From the NCBI RefSeq assembly GCF_026015295.1, contig NZ_JAPDUW010000001.1:3802001-3866000 (forward strand): a stretch of 64,000 nt of DNA. Direction: 5' to 3'. The DNA comes from Segatella copri. GTDB lineage: Bacteria > Bacteroidota > Bacteroidia > Bacteroidales > Bacteroidaceae. Of the stretch, positions 7,391 to 13,085 are shown one piece after another. Below the pieces are notes generated by a model that had not been told where the DNA came from, did no database searches, and saw only the letters and a list, made by a program, of their open reading frames with translations. Made by a program: the position numbers and the translations under genes. How positions within the stretch are numbered: the stretch's first letter is position 1; each line of letters opens with the position of its first letter.

Positions 7391-7770
7391 GAACTGGCAT
7401 TGAAAAATTGATTTCTGTATTGAAGTATATGGAAATGGATGAAGTATTTAAGAATTTGCCTTTAGCGGAACAAAAGAAGATGCTCGAACATCTTGCAAAA
7501 TTGCCAGATGTTCGTTTCTTGAGTAGTGAGTAGCGGGAAAAATACGATGAAAGTATCAAGGCTGTTGATGATTACTACTCCGGCCTTTATGGCTCTTATG
7601 TTGAAGGAGAGAAAAAGGGAATAGCTAAAGGTAGAGCAGAAGCTCGTGCAGAAGGTGAATTATCTAAAGGTTTGACAATAGCCCGTAACTTGTTGTCAAT
7701 GGGTATGTCTTGGTCGCAAATCATGCAGGCTACTGGATTGACAGAAGAATTGAAGCCGCTTCAGGCGTAG
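7391..7770 (+). pseudogene. Remnant of a second Rpn C-terminal segment
   Basis: In another frame from that of the gene before it, bases 7390-7770 encode a homologue of the Rpn C-terminal half (ISVLKYMEMDEVF, then DDYYSGLYGSYVEG). It has an in-frame TAG at 7531-7533 and no N-terminal domain. Its tail differs from the active gene: RAEARAEGELSKGLTIARN and LLSMGMSWSQIMQATGL instead of the GMAK repeats. It may be a duplicated or swapped tail, or the 3' end of a lost neighbour gene. Confidence 0.8.
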
Positions 7771-8290
7771 TGTATATCTCGGCTGCACCCTTTCGGCTTG
7801 CCCCATACGCCCTGAAGGGGCAGAAGCTCCTAGCCCAGGGCAACACCCTGGGTATTAATGAAATATAAACCAACGCCCTGTAAGGGCAAAAACTTTAAAA
7901 ATATTCGAATTTTAATCTATAGGCTTATGGTACATGTAAATAAACAATAGTTATAAAAAGCTCTTCTCCCAAGCTGGCAGAATGGGTGAAGAAACTGAAG
8001 ACTCATAAAGCTGAGTACTTCAGTATAATATAAAACACGAAGTCCTGCCGTGGTACGCTTTCAAGAAGAGGCGTGGCAGGAACTGTTGCTGCAAAAATAC
8101 TAATTTCATTCCAAAATGCCAACTTTTTGTTTAAGAATATGCATTCTAAATATGCTATTTAACATTGTATAACGGAATTTCGGTCAACGAACCATCTCAT
8201 GTCATTTGATACTTTCTTCATAATTCTTTTCTTTTGATTCTATTTCGCGAAGATACAAAAGAATCCGAATAATCGGATACCATTTCATCT
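7771..8290. other. Gene-poor region with REP-like hairpins
   Basis: No complete gene is seen. Three GC-rich hairpins lie at 7809-7887 (annotated separately). Further on, AGTCCTGCC near 8041 and GGCAGGAACT near 8084 can pair over a long loop. A short open stretch around 7960-8030 reads SPKLAEWVKKLKTHKAEYF before a stop and looks like a gene remnant, source unknown. Confidence 0.5.
7809..7887. repeat. REP-like triple hairpin element
   Basis: Three consecutive palindromes: GCCCTGAAGGGGC (7809-7821), CCCAGGG/CCCTGGG (7834-7852) and GCCCTGTAAGGGC (7875-7887). This style of 'CGCCCTGAAGGGGCAGAAGC' element resembles repetitive extragenic elements found in several phyla. Only one copy is seen in the window. 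Confidence 0.65.
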
Positions 8291-8382
8291 TTCTTATATT
8301 TTTCGCGCACTTATAAACATTTCCCCCTTGCCAGTAACTTTTTCTAAAACTTTTTCCCGATTTTCTTGCGTGTTTCGAAATA
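8291..8382 (+). repeat. Promoter-region direct repeat, copy 2
   Basis: Close copy of 6329-6420, here upstream of the BspA-like gene. Confidence 0.85.
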
Positions 8383-8396
8383 TTGTTGTACTTTTG
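8365..8396 (+). promoter_or_regulatory. Promoter of the BspA-like gene
   Basis: CTTG (8365-8368), a 20-base spacer and TACTTTTG (8389-8396). The start codon at 8545 leaves an untranslated leader of roughly 140 bases. Confidence 0.75.
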
Positions 8397-8544
8397 AAGG
8401 AGAATATAGAAAAGAAGAATCTTTGCCCGAAGAGACAACATTTGAAGCCATTCCTAAAATAGGGAAAGGATATTTCTAAAATGATATAGTGGTTGAGGCT
8501 TTGCCTCTTATATATATAGAAAGTGTAATTTAATATATAAGATT

Positions 8545-10758
8545 ATGAGAAATTTTACTTTAAGAAAAGGGTTCTTGGGAAGTAAATGTGGAACCCGCAG
8601 CTCTTTTAAGGGCTTTGTCATGTTGGTAGTTCTGATGCTCATGATGGCAAGTTCTGCGATGGCACAAGAAACCAAATTTGAAGTGATTGGTGGGCTTCGT
8701 TATTTGTTGGATACTGGTGCTAAGACAGCAACTCTTATGCCTAAAACTGATAGTAAATATTCCGGTGATATAGTTGTTCCAGAAAAAGTTAATAGTAGTG
8801 ATGGAATGGGGTATGTTGTTACTTCATTCGAGGAAAAGTGTTTCTATGATTGCAGTGGTATAAAATCTATCACCATCCCTTCCTCTGTTACTTCATTGGG
8901 TAATTATTGCTTCTCTGGTTGCAGTGGTTTGACCTCCATCACCATCCCTTCATCTGTTACATCATTGGGTATTTATTGTTTTTCTTATTGCTGGGGCTTA
9001 ACCTCTATCACCATCCCTTCTTCTGTTACTTCATTGAGTGATGATTGCTTCTATGGCTGCAAAAGTTTGACCTCTATCACTATTCCTTCCTCTGTTACTT
9101 CATTGGGTTATGGTTGTTTCTCTGGTTGCAGTGGCTTGACCTCCATCACCATTCCTTTCTCTGTTACTTCATTGGGTGATCATTGCTTCTTTGGTTGCAG
9201 TGGTTTGACCTCAATCACCATCCCTTCCTCTGTTACTTCATTGAGGGATGCTTGCTTCTCTGGTTGCAGTGGCTTGACCTCCATCACCATCCCTAACACT
9301 GTTACGTCATTGGGAGAAAATTGCTTCAGTTATTGCAGTAGTTTAACCTCTATCACCATCCCTTCCTCTGTTACTTCATTGGGTAATAATTGCTTCTCTG
9401 GTTGCTATGGTTTGACCTCAATCACCATCCCTTCCTCTGTTACTTTGTTGGGTGATGGTTGCTTTAGAAGTTGCGTTGCTTTAACTTCTATTACCATCCC
9501 TTCTTCAGTCACTTCGCTGGGAGAAAATTGCTTCAGTTATTGCAGTAGTTTAACCTCTATTACCATCCCTTCTTCAGTCACTTCGCTGGGAGGAAATTGC
9601 TTCTATGCTTGCAACAAATTGACCTCTATTACCCTCCCTTCTTCTGTTACTTCATTGGGTAGTGGTTGCTTCTATGCTTGCAACAAATTGACCTCTATTA
9701 CCATTCCTTCTTCTGTTACTTCATTGGGTAGTGGTTGCTTCTGGAATTGCAGTGGTTTGACCTCTATCACCATTCCTTCTTCTGTTACTTCATTGGGTAG
9801 TGGTTGCTTCTATGGCTGCAAAAGTTTGACCTCAATCACCCTCCCTTCTTCTGTTACTTCATTGAGTAGTGGTTGCTTCTATGGTTGCAACAAATTGACC
9901 TCAATCACCATCCCTTCTTCTGTTACTTCATTGGAGAACTATTGCTTCGAAGGTTGCAGTGGTTTAACCTCAATCACCATCCCTTCTTCTGTTACTTCAT
10001 TGGGGAATTATTGCTTCGAAGGTTGCAGTAATTTGACCTCCATCACCATCCCCTCTTCTGTTACTTCATTGGATTTTGATTGCTTCAAAGATTGCAGTAG
10101 TCTTGAAACTATTTATTTTAAAGGTAAAGTGCCAAAGTATACATCTCTATCATATATATCAATTACAACTATTATCAAAGTCCCAACAGAATATCTTCAG
10201 AATTATAAAAATGCTTTTGGATCCAGTTATAAATATATTTATGCCTGGAATCCTGACGAAACAGGAGATGGTAACAAGCCTATTACTCAATGCTCTACAC
10301 CATCTATCTCTTACGAATCAGGCAAGTTGATGTTCGCTTGCGAAACAACAGGAGCAAAGTATTATTATACAATAACTGATACAGATATAACGTCTGATGC
10401 GCTGAATGAAAATGGGGAGGTATCTCTTTCTGCAGCCTATAAGATTTCTGTTTATGCTACAGCTGATGGCTATACTGCATCTGATAAGGCAGAAGCAACT
10501 TTGTATTGGATTAATGCTAACCTGGAGAATGGTACCAACATTAATCAGGTAAGAACACGGGGCGTGGTGGCTTCGGCTCATGATGGCATCATCAGCCTCT
10601 CTGGTCTTGACAATGGCGAAGTGGTGAAGTTCTATGCTACAGATGGCAAGTATCTCGGCTCTACGGTTGCAGCGAATGGTGCTGCCTCTTATGCCGTTTC
10701 CGAGTCTTTGGTTATCGCCAAAGTGGGTAAGGATTCTATCAAGATTGCTATGAAATAA
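8545..10758 (+). CDS. BspA-type leucine-rich-repeat surface protein
   Basis: A 737-residue secreted protein. A signal peptide with hydrophobic core MLVVLMLMMASSAMA ends near residue 40 (AMAQ). Eighteen consecutive 23-residue LRR_5/BspA repeats of the form LTSITIPSSVTSLG-x2-CF-x2-C follow, then a spacer, an Ig/FN3-like segment (about residues 575-655) and a C-terminal module (FYATDGKYLGST ... SIKIAMK) like the T9SS type A sorting domain. BspA proteins bind host matrix or other cells; T9SS export fits porX and porW nearby. The repeat DNA (about 8855-10097) is nearly identical between 69-base units, so copy number could change by recombination. Ligand unknown. Confidence 0.9.
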   Translation: MRNFTLRKGFLGSKCGTRSSFKGFVMLVVLMLMMASSAMAQETKFEVIGGLRYLLDTGAKTATLMPKTDSKYSGDIVVPEKVNSSDGMGYVVTSFEEKCFYDCSGIKSITIPSSVTSLGNYCFSGCSGLTSITIPSSVTSLGIYCFSYCWGLTSITIPSSVTSLSDDCFYGCKSLTSITIPSSVTSLGYGCFSGCSGLTSITIPFSVTSLGDHCFFGCSGLTSITIPSSVTSLRDACFSGCSGLTSITIPNTVTSLGENCFSYCSSLTSITIPSSVTSLGNNCFSGCYGLTSITIPSSVTLLGDGCFRSCVALTSITIPSSVTSLGENCFSYCSSLTSITIPSSVTSLGGNCFYACNKLTSITLPSSVTSLGSGCFYACNKLTSITIPSSVTSLGSGCFWNCSGLTSITIPSSVTSLGSGCFYGCKSLTSITLPSSVTSLSSGCFYGCNKLTSITIPSSVTSLENYCFEGCSGLTSITIPSSVTSLGNYCFEGCSNLTSITIPSSVTSLDFDCFKDCSSLETIYFKGKVPKYTSLSYISITTIIKVPTEYLQNYKNAFGSSYKYIYAWNPDETGDGNKPITQCSTPSISYESGKLMFACETTGAKYYYTITDTDITSDALNENGEVSLSAAYKISVYATADGYTASDKAEATLYWINANLENGTNINQVRTRGVVASAHDGIISLSGLDNGEVVKFYATDGKYLGSTVAANGAASYAVSESLVIAKVGKDSIKIAMK

Positions 10759-10801
10759 GGATTGTGCAGAGCGATGCACCTACCGTAAAATCATAAAAAG
10801 T

Positions 10802-10850
10802 AAGGGGAAGAAGGCGAGTAACGTAAATTGCTCACTTTTTTCCCCTTTTT
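10802..10850 (+). terminator. Hairpin terminator after the BspA-like gene
   Basis: AAGGGGAAGAAGGCGAG pairs imperfectly with CTCACTTTTTTCCCCTT, followed by T-rich sequence. Confidence 0.7.
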
Positions 10851-10983
10851 CTTGTTATACTATAGTAAAATATAGCTTAAATATTAATGTTTTTGAAAAA
10901 TATATCCGGCTATTCATGGTAGCTGGGGAGTCGGCTTTGCTGTTCAAATAATTAGTTGTAAATTCGCATAAATTTACACCATT

Positions 10984-11439
10984 ATGTTGGATATTGCAGA
11001 ACATAGACAAAAGTTGATTCTGAAGAACTTAGCTCAGCTAGACGACAGAATCAATGAGATACAAGAAGAGTGCATCATCTTGTATCTAAAGTCTTTTATA
11101 GGTGATGGAGCTGAACTGCTATCTCCATATCAGTTCTCTAATATTACGCATATCAAGTATGATACAGTAATAAATGTGTTGAAAAGAAAAGTGAAGTTCA
11201 AGCCTTACCAGCAGCGGCGGTGGTGTTATTGCATCCTTTATCATTGGGATACTATCATTGATACGCTGAATAAGAAACATGTTGCGGAGAGTAAAAATTT
11301 TGAAAAAGATAAGTTCGAAAAGAACTTCAATGAGGCTTTTTGGCACTGGGCTACGATAGGGAGAGACTTGAAACAACTTGACAAGTTGAAAGAGAAAGTA
11401 GAAGAAATGCAAAGCAATTTTTCACCTCGCAATAAATAA
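10984..11439 (+). CDS. Hypothetical protein, 151 aa
   Basis: I do not recognise this protein. It starts MLDIAEHRQKLILKNLAQLD, has no signal peptide or membrane helix and is predicted mostly helical, with a charged, coiled-coil-like C-terminus (QLDKLKEKVEEMQ). The segment YQQRRWCYCILYHWDTIID is Trp/Tyr-rich. It is AT-rich like the other island genes. It stands alone between the BspA terminator and the next small genes. A cytoplasmic protein is likely; no function is proposed. Confidence 0.6.
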   Translation: MLDIAEHRQKLILKNLAQLDDRINEIQEECIILYLKSFIGDGAELLSPYQFSNITHIKYDTVINVLKRKVKFKPYQQRRWCYCILYHWDTIIDTLNKKHVAESKNFEKDKFEKNFNEAFWHWATIGRDLKQLDKLKEKVEEMQSNFSPRNK

Positions 11440-11548
11440 TTGAGCAACAATATTTAAAAAAAATATCATGAGATTTAGCCGTGCATAAGTGCTTGCGCAG
11501 CTATTATAGAGAAACAATAACAATTAATAACTTAAAAACAGAGTAAAA

Positions 11549-11855
11549 ATGAAAAATTCAACATGAAATCGGGGGAGGCATTCCTCATACTGCTCTGCAG
11601 CTCAATGTCTCCGAAGTAAGGATTCACCCTGGAAAACTTTCAGGGGCCACCTCTTCTTCCAAGATTGAGGAAGTAAATTTAGTCTATCTTAAAATGAGAA
11701 GATATATGACTAAACTTATCGTAAAACTGAAGATTGCCCTGGCTGTGTTGGGAATCATCAGTATGAGTGTTGATATCGTAGTTAACCTGAAAGGCATTCG
11801 CGTGTTTGAGGGTACTACAAGTGTTGATAACCTTATAAGTCTTTTTGAATCATGA
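11549..11855 (+). pseudogene. Small membrane-protein gene with apparent 1-base frameshift near its start
   Basis: The ATG at 11549 has a typical A-rich leader but stops after five codons. Removing one A from the A5 run at 11552-11556 would join it to a frame open from 11553 to the TGA at 11853-11855, about 101 codons. The frame continues with IPHTALQLNVSEVRIHPG and a hydrophobic helix IALAVLGIISMSVDIVV. The TGA overlaps the ATG of the next gene (ATGA). If the A-run is real, only the in-frame ATG at 11694 could give a product (53 residues, MRRYMTKLIVKLK onward). Family not recognised. Confidence 0.55.
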
Positions 11856-12370
11856 AAGTCAGTTGCATACTAAATTTTAATGGAGATATTCATGTGGGAG
11901 GTGTGAATCTTGGCAATGTCGTGAACTTCAATCCTTCGCATGATGCCGCAAGAGAGAGGTATAAGAGAGATGATTTTTCTAATTCCGATGTGACGGAAGC
12001 TGACTTTGAAGATGATGATGAAGAGGACAAAGGGAATAAAAAGAAAGCATCTGGCATAACTAAGTTATTCTTACCTCATAAACGTAATATTCCTAAAGAA
12101 TTGAAAGGAGAAAAAGCACAACAGATTCTGAAAAGTTTGTATGAGTATGGGATTTTGGATGAAAACTACCAGCCTGTCAATCTTTCTGGCTACCAGAAAG
12201 GTTATCTTGCCTATAAGTTATCCATCAAACTGCATATTACCAAGCTATGGAAAGTATTCTCACAGTTATGGGATATGAACCCTGCTGTGCTCAGAACGCG
12301 CTACAATGAAGCTATCTCAATGCCTTCTATGGGTGAATTTGGAGATAAAATCAATAAATATATAGGTTAA
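11852..12370 (+). CDS. Hypothetical protein, 172 aa, coupled to the upstream small membrane gene
   Basis: Not recognised. The N-terminus (MKVSCILNFNGDIHVGGVNL) is beta-like. An acidic low-complexity stretch follows (EADFEDDDEEDKGNKKK, residues about 50-67), then a helical basic C-terminal half (KAQQILKSLYEYGIL, YQKGYLAYKLSIKLHI) that could be a helix-turn-helix-like or partner-binding domain. The start overlaps the preceding stop as ATGA, so translation is probably coupled. No signal peptide. The position just upstream of the operator-like palindrome at 12393 makes it a candidate regulator, but this is only inference from position. Confidence 0.65.
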   Translation: MKVSCILNFNGDIHVGGVNLGNVVNFNPSHDAARERYKRDDFSNSDVTEADFEDDDEEDKGNKKKASGITKLFLPHKRNIPKELKGEKAQQILKSLYEYGILDENYQPVNLSGYQKGYLAYKLSIKLHITKLWKVFSQLWDMNPAVLRTRYNEAISMPSMGEFGDKINKYIG

Positions 12371-12392
12371 ATGACCGTTTTTTGCAAGTAGT

Positions 12393-12422
12393 ACTAGTAC
12401 GACAGTACTGGTACGTACTAGT
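12393..12422. promoter_or_regulatory. Operator-like inverted repeat upstream of the Bro/VirE operon
   Basis: ACTAGTACG (12393-12401) and CGTACTAGT (12414-12422) are perfect inverted repeats, with a further AGTACT palindrome in the loop. The right arm falls where the -33 box of the promoter at 12443 would lie, which suits a repressor site. Binding is inferred. Confidence 0.65.
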
Positions 12423-12442
12423 TTTTTGTCGCAGAATCGCCG

Positions 12443-12450
12443 TACATTTG
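12443..12450 (+). promoter_or_regulatory. -7 box of the Bro/VirE operon
   Basis: TACATTTG matches TAnnTTTG. No TTTG stands at the usual 19-21 base spacing; the position is taken by the palindrome, which could mean activator or repressor control. Confidence 0.55.
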
Positions 12451-12532
12451 CCCCCGGAATTCAGAACCGATATGGTCTGAGTTTCGGGGGCTTTTGTGTA
12501 TAGGCACATCAACCGTTGTGGGAGCGCCCAAC
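12450..12532 (+). promoter_or_regulatory. Structured leader or terminator-like hairpins
   Basis: A strong stem (12450-12491; GCCCCCG and CAGAACC pair with GGTCTGA and CGGGGGC) is followed by CTTTTG. A second short stem (12515-12532; GTTGTGGG with CCCAAC) follows. The first may end upstream transcription or attenuate the operon, since the predicted transcription start falls at its left arm. Confidence 0.55.
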
Positions 12533-12555
12533 TGTTTTAAAAAGGAATTTATAAG

Positions 12556-13068
12556 ATGAAAGCAATGAAACCTTTTTATTTTACTCATCCGCAGTACGGA
12601 AAACTGAGGGTGGTGGTGATTGACGGGAAAATCTATTACTGTCTGATGGACGTGAAGAACATCTTCAAGAAGTCGGTACAGAAACTCTATGAAACGATTG
12701 CTGACTCGGAGGGGGAACTGAAAAATCTGAACATCGTGATGAAGAAGGACATGAAAATCAAGTATAACCTCTTCTTCGAGAACCAGGAAATGGGGAAGGA
12801 AGAAGCGGAGGCTGAGAACGTGAATGCGGATATCAACTTCTGCGATGAACAGCTGGTGAAGGACCTTGTAGACAAGGATGTTGCCGCCGAGAAGATTGCG
12901 GCAAAATGGGTAATAGGGTTCGTCAAGAGCAGACTGAATGATGCCGAGAATGCTTCGCTCTTCGAGGCGAACGGGGTCCAGGAGATTTCGGATAACTCGC
13001 TGATTCTGCCTATCAATGTAAGCTATGGCTCAGGGTATATCATGATTAACAGCGAAGTGTTCGATTAA
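12556..13068 (+). CDS. Bro-N-like hypothetical protein, 170 aa
   Basis: First gene of the VirE operon, 18 bases before the next start. The N-terminal 45 residues (FTHPQYGKLRVVVIDGKIYY, then CLMDVKNIFKKS) resemble the start of a Bro-N domain (F-G-K-I-R... DGE... DV..), the DNA-binding module of phage antirepressors. The rest is acidic and helical (MGKEEAEAENVNADI) with no recognised domain. No signal peptide. It could be a small DNA-binding regulator or accessory of the downstream protein. The Bro-N resemblance was judged by eye only. Confidence 0.65.
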   Translation: MKAMKPFYFTHPQYGKLRVVVIDGKIYYCLMDVKNIFKKSVQKLYETIADSEGELKNLNIVMKKDMKIKYNLFFENQEMGKEEAEAENVNADINFCDEQLVKDLVDKDVAAEKIAAKWVIGFVKSRLNDAENASLFEANGVQEISDNSLILPINVSYGSGYIMINSEVFD

Positions 13069-13085
13069 TAAAATATGGAGGTAAA

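Noticed and set aside
8855..10097. Tandem repeat considered as CRISPR
   Set aside because: Units are 69-bp coding repeats in frame with LRR residues, without unique spacers; no cas genes.
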